This document shows, one piece after another, positions 1 to 5,632 of a DNA stretch of 5,632 nt (position 1 is the stretch's first letter; each line of letters starts with the position of its first letter). Position numbers and translations under genes: made by a program. Source of the stretch: Methanobacteriota archaeon (GTDB lineage Archaea > Thermoplasmatota > Poseidoniia > Poseidoniales > Thalassarchaeaceae). The notes below the pieces were generated by a model that was not told the DNA's origin, did no database searches, and saw only the letters and a list, made by a program, of their open reading frames with translations. The DNA is taken from positions 30,253 through 35,884 of the forward strand of contig NYXO01000001.1 of NCBI GenBank assembly GCA_002685415.1, in the 5' to 3' direction.

Positions 1-222
1 ATGAAAATCACGCAGTAGAGTTCGCCTCTCAGAATTGACTTCTTCCATTCCATCAAATGCTCCTCTCAAAGATTTCACAATTTCAACCTGAGAGCGACGA
101 TCTTGACGTAGTGAGTTGAATTCTTCATCTAAAGAGCGTAAGTCCCTGTCTAATTGTTTGACTTTGTCCTCGATCTCACCATGAGGGAGATCTTCGAGAT
201 CATCGAATAACCCCTCTTTCAT
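1..222 (-). CDS. Coiled-coil protein, N-terminal fragment (cut by the left edge)
   Basis: Reading the minus strand from the ATG at 222-220 gives 74 open codons with no stop before the window ends, so only the N-terminus is present. It begins MKEGLFDDLEDL, an acidic and hydrophobic head, and then becomes a charged heptad-like helix (for example IEDKVKQLDRDLRSLDEEF) rich in Glu, Asp, Arg and Lys with spaced Leu and Val. That is typical of a long coiled coil. There is no signal peptide or membrane segment, so it is probably cytoplasmic. Its ATG overlaps the TGA of the upstream minus-strand gene in an ATGA arrangement, which implies one transcript and coupled translation with that other coiled-coil protein. 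The two products may therefore form a complex. The family and function are not recognised, and a C-terminal domain beyond the edge could change the call. Confidence 0.75.
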   Translation of the reverse strand, partial: MKEGLFDDLEDLPHGEIEDKVKQLDRDLRSLDEEFNSLRQDRRSQVEIVKSLRGAFDGMEEVNSERRTLLRDFH

Positions 223-1085
223 TCCTCTTCACCCCTAGAATGGGAACTTTTCTGTTCATTACCACGATTTCGTTTAGCGTGGTTTTGCTTGTTTTTATTG
301 CGCTTTTTAGCAAAACTAGAGTCTCCGCCATTTTGAACTTGGATCATATCCTTGAGTAAATCAGGGAATCCCAAGCCTAATTCGCTATAGCCATCCTTTA
401 ATCTACGTTGCCAGTGTTCGATAGCCTGGTCAGATTGAGAAAGTAATTCCTTGGCTCTATCGAGTTGTCTTCTGACATCTCTGATTTCTGCTTCCATTGC
501 TATTTTTTTCTCGTGCAAAGGTTGCGCCTTTTCTACTGCCTTAATCATGTCTCGATGGGCCTTATTAGCGATAGTAAATTGGTGGGACATTTCTCTCCTT
601 GAATCGATATAACCTGCCATTTCAGGGTTAGAATCTCTTCTTTCCTTAAGCCATTTTTCGTTTTGTAGAATAAGTCTCTTTCTACGTTCTATCATTTTTT
701 TCTCAGCTTTATGATCTAATGCAGAAGTTTGGATATTTTCTTCTATTTCATCCAGTTCCTCAAACAGTTTTTCCTTTTTCCAATCTGGATCTAGGTTAAC
801 CATCCCTCCTGATTTAACCAATAATTCTCTATGTTCTTTGACCTTTGAAATGAGACTTCTGGCTACTATCTGAGCCTTATCTCGTTCTCCTTTTAATTGT
901 GAAACAACTTGATTCGCTTGTTTATGGTTTGTTACAGAACGGTTGACCTTTGGAGTCAGGTTTTGTTCTTCAGCTTCAAGAGTGCGAATGACTGTAGGCA
1001 ATTGCTCCTTTAGTAGAATCCTCCTATCCAGCAAAGCCTGCGCAAGTTCGTCAGGCGTAACTGCTAGCAGACCATTAGCATCCAT
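219..1085 (-). CDS. Coiled-coil protein with a basic C-terminal tail
   Basis: An almost entirely helical, highly charged protein of 288 residues from the start chosen here. A short head (MDANGLLAVTPDELAQ) is followed by coiled-coil stretches at about residues 20-90, 103-155 and 160-230. They are broken by a Gly/Pro-containing link (SGGMVNLDPDW, about 92-102) and by DSNPEM near 151-156. The last 33 residues are dominated by Lys, Arg, Asn, Gln and Ser and end in GEEE; this looks disordered and could bind nucleic acid. The general look matches the long uncharacterised coiled-coil proteins of Euryarchaeota (COG1340-like), but the assignment is by appearance only. The reading frame stays open up to an ATG at 1205, but that would run over the start of the divergent gene and through an inverted repeat. 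ATG 1085 or ATG 1115 (ten residues longer) is more likely. A TTTATGAT element about 28 bases upstream of 1085 could serve a leaderless transcript. It is coupled to the next minus-strand gene by a 4-base overlap. Confidence 0.8.
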   Translation of the reverse strand: MDANGLLAVTPDELAQALLDRRILLKEQLPTVIRTLEAEEQNLTPKVNRSVTNHKQANQVVSQLKGERDKAQIVARSLISKVKEHRELLVKSGGMVNLDPDWKKEKLFEELDEIEENIQTSALDHKAEKKMIERRKRLILQNEKWLKERRDSNPEMAGYIDSRREMSHQFTIANKAHRDMIKAVEKAQPLHEKKIAMEAEIRDVRRQLDRAKELLSQSDQAIEHWQRRLKDGYSELGLGFPDLLKDMIQVQNGGDSSFAKKRNKNKQNHAKRNRGNEQKSSHSRGEEE

Positions 1086-1117
1086 ATTCAGGCGGCGGAA
1101 ATTAGCGCCCATCATAA

Positions 1118-1134
1118 AGGTCACTACGTGACCT
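1118..1134. promoter_or_regulatory. Perfect inverted repeat in the divergent control region, candidate operator
   Basis: AGGTCAC-TAC-GTGACCT: two 7-base arms that match perfectly around a 3-base centre. It lies between the probable starts of the minus-strand coiled-coil gene (1085 or 1115) and the plus-strand surface protein gene (1182). The next bases outward do not pair, so the symmetry ends sharply, as expected of a dimer-binding site and not of a terminator: there is no T-run on either side. It abuts a TATA-like TTTATGAT (minus strand, 1118-1111) that could be the promoter element of the minus-strand gene. The DtxR-type regulator encoded at 3088 is one candidate binder. That link is inference, and the site does not resemble the classical 19-base DtxR box. 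Confidence 0.45.
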
Positions 1135-1162
1135 AGAATCGGGGTTTCCTTGATACGCTGAA

Positions 1163-1176
1163 CTACCGCGAGGTAG
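1163..1176 (+). promoter_or_regulatory. Leader hairpin with GCGA loop containing the ribosome binding site
   Basis: CTACC-GCGA-GGTAG can fold into a five-pair stem closed by a GNRA-type tetraloop in the plus-strand mRNA. The Shine-Dalgarno-like GAGGT (1170-1174) occupies the loop end and the 3' arm, 7 bases before the ATG at 1182, a normal spacing. It therefore supports the start of the surface protein gene, and folding would hide the ribosome site. The stem is short, so it may simply be chance complementarity. Confidence 0.4.
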
Positions 1177-1181
1177 AGCCA

Positions 1182-3074
1182 ATGATGACAGGCGTTGGTC
1201 GTCACAACTTGCTTGTGATAACAGCCTCAATGGTTTTAGTAACCTTGATTTCAATAAATGTCTCTGCCGAGGAGAGATTTACGATAGAAAACTCGGCTGA
1301 TTGGGAAATCACAGTTATCGACAATTCAACTTCACTCCAATCCGATAATTCCTCGGCTTTTGCAGGTGACCTGATTCAATTATCTATTGAGATATCCAAT
1401 GGCGATACTACTGCAGGACATGATGAGTGGCGTTTTTTTACTGAAGTGGACGGACAAACCACTCCTGAACTAACAGGTTTCCTAGAGGGGACAGAGTCTA
1501 CTGTGATAGTAAACATCTCCTTTGGTCCGCTACCTGAAGGGGTTTTGAGGTTGATATTTTCTATTGATTCCACTCAGCAAAATGAAAGTCTTACCTTATT
1601 GGTAGAACCTAATCCACTCAATCTCACAGCAGCTAGTTCCTCAGAAATAGCATTAATCGGTGAACCTGTGCACGTAGGAGATTCACTAACTGCTTCAATA
1701 TTAGTCCATAATCAGGGTCAGAATCCTGAATCCGTCAGTTTACTGATTTCATCCGATGGCTTAGAACAAATTCAAGGTGAATCCATATCTATTAATCCAG
1801 GTTCAAGTAGAGAGGTGTCCGCAACTTTTTCACCTTCCTCACCTGGTTCAATGAATCTAGATTGGAAAGTGTATTCCAGTAATGGAGGTGTTGCAAGAGA
1901 ACTTAATGGAAGCACTGTAATTGAGGTTTTGGAACCCCAATCAATCCAGTTAGTTGTAGATACTTTGGATTGGAATTTAGAAAACGGGCTTAATTCTGAA
2001 ATATCTCTTTACCTTAGTGAGGGAAGGTCTAGAGAAGTTGAAATCGAAGTTTCAATACTCGATCAAACCATAGAGTCTACTTTACAATCTTTTCAAATTA
2101 CAATGGATCCGGGTCGTCGGCAACTAAACCTCGATTTTGGCAATCCTACTGCGGACTCGCTAATTTTTCGAGCTCGACCGATATCATGGATTGCTGATGA
2201 GGAAATCGAGATTAAGACTAATTTAATTTCACCTAACCTAGAATTGGTTGTGTCTTCGGAAGGAGTAGTAGCAGCCCCTGTGATAGGTGAAAGCGTTAAT
2301 ATCCCATTTACTCTAATCAATAATGGAAATACACAAACCTTACCAGGTGAAGTCAGAGTGGTTAGAAATTCAGATTGGATGATACTTGACACAATTCCAA
2401 CATATTCAATTAATCCAGGAGGGTCATTTAGTGGCGAATTTACAATTGAGGAGTGGCCTGATTCAAAAGTTGTTGATGTACACATCATTTGGCTGACTAG
2501 TGGGGTTACTGAGAGTCTTCTTTTAGAGATTGAAACGTACTCAGACAATAATGCAGAGGCCGAACTTCCATTCGATATAATGGCTGCAATTTATGGTACA
2601 GTTACTGGATTAGTTCTTGTGATGTTTATTTTGGTTATGTATCGAACAGTATCCGAAAGCGTCGAAGATACTGGAAAATCCAGGTTTAATAGAATAAGAG
2701 AGGCAAGAGGGGAGAAGAAAAAATCTGCAGCAGTACAGAAGCGGGAGATTCCCTGTCCAGAATGTGACCAACGTTTGCATATTCCCAATAGCCATTCAGG
2801 TGCTGTAAAATGTCCAGCCTGTACCTCTAGGTTCATTGTAGATCCAATTCCATCTGATGGAGTTGGCTCAATTCCAGAAGAAGATATTTCTGAAAATCAA
2901 TCAGAATCTCATATGCTACAATTACCTAAGCAGATTTCAGCTCGCTCAATGGATGATTTGTTATCATGTCCGAGTTGTCATCAAACTCTAAAAATTCCAA
3001 TAAACAAACGTCCAGTAAAGGCTAGATGCCCGGCTTGTCGGTCAGAATTCTTAGCAGAGTTTGGAGATGCATAA
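1182..3074 (+). CDS. Membrane-anchored surface protein with CARDB-like ectodomain and twin cytoplasmic zinc ribbons
   Basis: This 630-residue protein starts with a Sec-type signal peptide: a basic/polar head, then hydrophobic LLVITASMVLVTLISINVSA, with cleavage likely after Ala29. Residues 30-460 are a Ser/Thr/Asn-rich, beta-strand-rich ectodomain. It looks like four immunoglobulin-like modules; those near 155-250 and 365-450 have CARDB/NEW3-type patterns and each carries an INPG turn (204-207, 410-413). N-glycosylation sequons are visible at N48, N56, N111, N134, N147 and N242. One membrane helix follows (about 466-487), then a basic cytoplasmic linker and two zinc ribbons: C525/C528...C544/C547 and C596/C599...C616/C619, both CPxC...CPAC and joined by an acidic linker. 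The topology is outside beta modules and inside metal-binding ribbons, suggesting a receptor or scaffold spanning the membrane. No enzymatic motif is seen. The start is supported by GAGGT 7 bases upstream; Met2 is equally possible. It is the first gene of a probable operon. The specific function is not recognised. Confidence 0.85.
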   Translation: MMTGVGRHNLLVITASMVLVTLISINVSAEERFTIENSADWEITVIDNSTSLQSDNSSAFAGDLIQLSIEISNGDTTAGHDEWRFFTEVDGQTTPELTGFLEGTESTVIVNISFGPLPEGVLRLIFSIDSTQQNESLTLLVEPNPLNLTAASSSEIALIGEPVHVGDSLTASILVHNQGQNPESVSLLISSDGLEQIQGESISINPGSSREVSATFSPSSPGSMNLDWKVYSSNGGVARELNGSTVIEVLEPQSIQLVVDTLDWNLENGLNSEISLYLSEGRSREVEIEVSILDQTIESTLQSFQITMDPGRRQLNLDFGNPTADSLIFRARPISWIADEEIEIKTNLISPNLELVVSSEGVVAAPVIGESVNIPFTLINNGNTQTLPGEVRVVRNSDWMILDTIPTYSINPGGSFSGEFTIEEWPDSKVVDVHIIWLTSGVTESLLLEIETYSDNNAEAELPFDIMAAIYGTVTGLVLVMFILVMYRTVSESVEDTGKSRFNRIREARGEKKKSAAVQKREIPCPECDQRLHIPNSHSGAVKCPACTSRFIVDPIPSDGVGSIPEEDISENQSESHMLQLPKQISARSMDDLLSCPSCHQTLKIPINKRPVKARCPACRSEFLAEFGDA

Positions 3075-3087
3075 TTGGGGTTTGTTT

Positions 3088-3738
3088 ATGGATGAGTTAA
3101 GCGACTTCGAGGAAATGTATCTGAAAAGGATGTTTGAGATACACTCTGAACAACCCTCTGCGATAGTTAAAACATCGATGTTGGCTGAATCTATGGGGGT
3201 TAGCGACGCCTCAACAACTGAAATGATTCAGAGATTAGCGGGTCGGGATTTGGTCACTTATATCCCCTACAAAGGCTCGAGATTAACCACAGAAGGTTTT
3301 GCAATCGCTGGTAAGATAAAACGTCGACAATTACTTCTTGAATTACTCTTAACCGATGTCATCGGATTTGAAGGCGACGTTAATTCGATAGCATGTGAAA
3401 TGGAACACGCAGTTAATGATGAATTAGAGGCTTCAATAGACCGATTATTGGGTTATCCTGAGCATAATAATTTTGGAGAGAAAGTGCCACAAATTTCAAG
3501 ACATTTTGAATCAAATTTAACTTCCCCCTTATTGCCAATCTCGAATATGCCAGAAGGCACTAGTGGTTTAGTTGAATTGATCGCTTTATCAGGCCATGAC
3601 ATTAAAACACTAGAAAATCAACAAATTTCTATTGGTGTAAGAATTACCAAAACACCAACCTCAACAAACGTTTCTGGATGTCCATTTTTGTTTTCTGAAG
3701 ATTTGGAAAAGAGAATCCTAGTAAGGCTGGAGGATTAG
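3088..3738 (+). CDS. DtxR/IdeR-family metal-dependent transcriptional regulator
   Basis: A full-length regulator of 216 residues with the family's usual three-part order. A winged helix-turn-helix spans about 1-72 (FEEMYLKRMFEI, recognition-helix region GVSDASTTEMIQRL, wing YKGSRLT). A dimerisation domain spans about 73-140 (TDVIGF, ACEMEHAVNDELE). A C-terminal SH3/FeoA-like domain spans about 146-214 (PISNMPEG...GVRI...RILVRL). Aligned by eye to Corynebacterium DtxR, all four primary-site ligands are present: M10, C103, E106, H107. In the ancillary site E85 is kept, but the two histidines are replaced by Q81 and N99. Met and Cys at the primary site are typical of iron-responsive members and differ from the Asp/Glu pattern of MntR. 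A TTG at 3061 and an ATG at 3067 are in frame, but ATG 3088 places Met10 exactly where DtxR has it, avoids overlap with the preceding gene and follows a GGGGT sequence. It is 13 bases after the surface protein gene and presumably cotranscribed. Confidence 0.88.
   Translation: MDELSDFEEMYLKRMFEIHSEQPSAIVKTSMLAESMGVSDASTTEMIQRLAGRDLVTYIPYKGSRLTTEGFAIAGKIKRRQLLLELLLTDVIGFEGDVNSIACEMEHAVNDELEASIDRLLGYPEHNNFGEKVPQISRHFESNLTSPLLPISNMPEGTSGLVELIALSGHDIKTLENQQISIGVRITKTPTSTNVSGCPFLFSEDLEKRILVRLED
3729..3733 (+). promoter_or_regulatory. Strong Shine-Dalgarno site that decides a TTG start
   Basis: GGAGG lies in the last codons of the regulator gene, 8 bases before the TTG at 3742. No in-frame ATG exists downstream until residue 105, well after the first membrane helix, so this site is the main reason for choosing TTG as the start. 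Its position inside the upstream gene supports translational coupling of the two. Confidence 0.7.
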
Positions 3739-3741
3739 AAC

Positions 3742-5328
3742 TTGAAGGACAATGAACCTCCTAATTTGGAAGATGCTCTAAGTTCACTAGCATCAGATGT
3801 TATTGAAGATGAGCGGTTTTCTTCCCAGCAAGAAATTGAAATTAATCGAATTAATGAAGCAGTAAATTCTGAAGCCCTAGCTAATACTAATGTTGATAGT
3901 TTGAGGAGTCAAGAAAGAACTCTTCTTCGAATAGATAGACTCCTAATTAGCGGTGGGATTCGATTTGTGTTATTCTTACCATTGATCGTGGTGGTAAACT
4001 TTGGTTTAGCCCATTCTTATAGAAATACAACTCCGGAATGGTGGCTTGAGCACATGCAAGAAGTTGCTCCTGTCGAGATGCATTTAGGAATACATTTCCT
4101 CTCATTATTCATCTTGGTTGCAAATATAGCGCTACTTCTGTTATTATTCAGATTATTGACTGTAACTAGGAAGATCTTCCAACATGAAGCAGAATCTTTG
4201 ACGACCGCTGGCTTGACTTTCAAGAGTTCTCACGGATACGCAGAAATGCGAGCTACGATTAACGGTTCTAGAAGGCAACTTGGAGCTACAATCAGTTTCC
4301 TAATTTTTGCTATCCTTTTTCTTGGGGCAGCACTATGGCTAGCCCCTAATGGCGACCTGTCGCCTAGTTTAGTTGCTCTCTCAACTGGGTCTTTACTTGC
4401 TGGACATGGGACATTTTTAGTCTCAAATAAATCACGATTCAATGCGAACGAACCTTGGGGTATGTTGAGTGCATTCTCGCCACCAATACACCCCGCTTTA
4501 CTTCGTTATCCATTTTCAGACGTGATTAAAGCCCATATCGACCCATTATTGGCGGTTAGAATTTCTGAATACTTGCGGACAGTAGAATCAGAGATTAAAC
4601 CAGGTCAATCTATTACAGAATTACAAGAGACCTTGTTACATCTACTCCATCTAAGGAGAAGGTCGCTTATTGATGAGAATCAATTTAGATATGCCCTGTC
4701 TTCAATGATAGATTCTGAATCTATGGATGGTTTTTTCGAGCATCCAGAATTAGGCCAAGAAACATGGGATAGACTACTATCCAGGGCTATGCTTGATTGT
4801 GCACCTTTCTTCCGCCTCCACGATCGCTTACACATGAGACAACAGAATGGTAAAACTGGTGACGTTTGGTTTGATGTTGATATGGAAAACTTGGTTGTTG
4901 GCCCTGCAAATCTTTTTGCATTCATTCTCAATCAAACTGATGAGGTACAAGATTTGGTTCTTAGAGTTCAGACTCCAGATTTTCGACCAAATGACTGTGA
5001 ATATCGTCTAAAGATTGAACCACATAATTCGATTTCTTTTGATGGCATTATATCCTCTAAAATCACAGATACATTGCCAAATATCCTAAATTCTACAAGA
5101 ATTATATGGCAGAGTTTGTTACCATCTAGTACCGGAGAATCTACGGTTACAATTCGACTTGAAGATTTAGATGGCAACCTAATTTCGGGGAGAGTATTGA
5201 CAGTACAGATTCGTAACGATCTTTTCACTAGACTCAGGATGTCAACGGGTGCTTTGTTTATATTAGGTGCGATTATAGCAATCCTCTCACCACTTTTGCC
5301 CTTCATTGGGTCAGTCCTTGGCCTCTAA
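3742..5328 (+). CDS. Multi-pass membrane protein of unknown family (five predicted helices)
   Basis: This 528-residue protein has no signal peptide but an acidic, soluble N-terminus (1-70) rich in Glu, Asp and Asn. Hydrophobic helices lie at about 73-92, 113-138, 180-201 and 208-228, with a fifth at the very C-terminus (501-525). The loop between helices 2 and 3 is basic (RLLTVTRKIF...NGSRRQL) and should be cytoplasmic. That places the N-terminus and the large 230-500 region inside and the C-terminus outside. The large region has two halves: a helical one (about 255-365, with DPLLAVRISEYLRTVESEI and HLLHLRRRSL) and a beta-rich one (about 375-490, with DVWFDVDMENLVVGPAN and repeated strand patterns). 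No transporter, kinase or protease motif is visible and the family is not recognised. The TTG start is 3 bases after the regulator's stop and is preceded by GGAGG, so the two genes are almost certainly cotranscribed. A role in the membrane side of the same response is inference only. Confidence 0.8.
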   Translation: MKDNEPPNLEDALSSLASDVIEDERFSSQQEIEINRINEAVNSEALANTNVDSLRSQERTLLRIDRLLISGGIRFVLFLPLIVVVNFGLAHSYRNTTPEWWLEHMQEVAPVEMHLGIHFLSLFILVANIALLLLLFRLLTVTRKIFQHEAESLTTAGLTFKSSHGYAEMRATINGSRRQLGATISFLIFAILFLGAALWLAPNGDLSPSLVALSTGSLLAGHGTFLVSNKSRFNANEPWGMLSAFSPPIHPALLRYPFSDVIKAHIDPLLAVRISEYLRTVESEIKPGQSITELQETLLHLLHLRRRSLIDENQFRYALSSMIDSESMDGFFEHPELGQETWDRLLSRAMLDCAPFFRLHDRLHMRQQNGKTGDVWFDVDMENLVVGPANLFAFILNQTDEVQDLVLRVQTPDFRPNDCEYRLKIEPHNSISFDGIISSKITDTLPNILNSTRIIWQSLLPSSTGESTVTIRLEDLDGNLISGRVLTVQIRNDLFTRLRMSTGALFILGAIIAILSPLLPFIGSVLGL

Positions 5329-5373
5329 CCATACATCGGGTTGATTCAAGAGGGAAACACCTGTGGCCCGGCT

Positions 5374-5632
5374 GTGTCTGATGAAACCTCGAACCCAGAC
5401 GATGACCTACGGAGTCGTCTGCACGCCATGGAAACCAAGGTTAGGCGCATGCGAGATAATCGCAATAGTCACAATGAGAATGCTCGAAGGGCAGCGGATT
5501 CTCGTAATGCTGTCCAAGAACAAGCGAAAGGCCTACGCGATTCTATTGACGAAATGAAGGCTAAACAAAAAGAAATCAGGGATCAAGCAAGAGTTCACAA
5601 GGCGAGGAGAGATGAAATTCAAGGGCATATCA
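5374..5632 (+). CDS. Coiled-coil protein, N-terminal fragment (cut by the right edge)
   Basis: An open frame runs to the right edge. From GTG 5374 it gives 86 complete codons: an acidic head (MSDETSNPDDDLRSRL) followed by a continuous charged helix (for example LRDSIDEMKAKQKEIRDQAR) rich in Arg, Lys, Gln, Glu and Ala with few hydrophobics. This is the style of the long uncharacterised euryarchaeal coiled-coil proteins (COG1340-like). The start is uncertain: TTG 5341 would add an unlikely Cys/Pro-containing stretch, ATG 5428 would drop the acidic head, and none has a clear ribosome site. It lies 45 bases after the membrane protein gene on the same strand, so it may be the fourth gene of the operon. 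No terminator-like hairpin with a T-run is seen in the gap. Another reading frame over the same bases gives a shorter ORF with no helical pattern and is not believed. Function is unknown. Confidence 0.65.
   Translation, partial: MSDETSNPDDDLRSRLHAMETKVRRMRDNRNSHNENARRAADSRNAVQEQAKGLRDSIDEMKAKQKEIRDQARVHKARRDEIQGHI

Noticed and set aside
1086..1205. N-terminal extension of the minus-strand coiled-coil gene up to ATG 1205
   Set aside because: It would overlap the first codons of the divergent surface protein gene, cross the inverted repeat and the leader hairpin, and add residues (CHHWLYLAVV...) unlike the charged remainder of the protein.
2093..2548. 151-residue minus-strand ORF inside the surface protein gene
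   Set aside because: Antisense shadow of a clear coding region; the translation is low-quality Ser/Ile/Val sequence with no motif and no ribosome site was seen.
3061..3087. TTG 3061 or ATG 3067 as start of the DtxR-type regulator
   Set aside because: Both start inside the preceding gene without a properly spaced ribosome site, and they would shift Met10 away from its conserved DtxR position.
4968..5306. 112-residue minus-strand ORF inside the membrane protein gene
   Set aside because: Antisense to the beta-rich domain of the membrane protein. The product has no recognisable domain, and the plus-strand frame is continuous and plausible.
5322..5354. Possible terminator hairpin after the membrane protein gene (AACC...GGTT)
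   Set aside because: Only four contiguous pairs with a long loop and no T-run follow; this is too weak to call a terminator.
5363..5557. 64-residue plus-strand ORF near the right end
   Set aside because: It overlaps, in another frame, the longer open coiled-coil frame. Its translation is rich in Met, Cys and Trp with no domain pattern, so it is a shadow.

Overview
The window looks like a piece of an archaeal chromosome, most likely a marine planktonic euryarchaeon of the Poseidoniales (Marine Group II) type. This is inferred from the combination of features and not from any marker gene: a secreted, serine/threonine-rich ectodomain of CARDB-like modules on a single membrane anchor with CPxC zinc ribbons behind it, a DtxR-type regulator, several euryarchaeal-style coiled-coil proteins, moderately AT-rich DNA, and Shine-Dalgarno-driven TTG or GTG starts. 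No rRNA, tRNA, CRISPR array, transposase or integrase was seen.

Layout. Bases 1-1085 hold two minus-strand genes for coiled-coil proteins. The second is cut by the left edge, and the two overlap by 4 bases (ATGA). Bases 1086-1181 form a short divergent control region with a perfect 7+7 inverted repeat (1118-1134) and, next to the plus-strand start, a small hairpin with a GCGA loop that contains the ribosome binding site. From 1182 to 5328 three plus-strand genes lie head to tail with gaps of 13 and 3 bases, so they are probably one operon: a membrane-anchored surface protein with two cytoplasmic zinc ribbons, a DtxR/IdeR-type metal-dependent regulator, and a five-helix membrane protein of unknown family that starts with TTG. 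After a 45-base gap a further plus-strand coiled-coil gene begins and runs off the right edge.

How they may work together. The regulator keeps the four primary metal ligands of DtxR/IdeR but lacks two histidines of the ancillary site. It lies between two membrane proteins, one of them with metal-binding zinc ribbons facing the cytoplasm. A metal- or redox-linked envelope response is a reasonable hypothesis, but no transporter, siderophore or metal-uptake gene is visible. The coiled-coil genes on both sides suggest a conserved neighbourhood, but their function is unknown.
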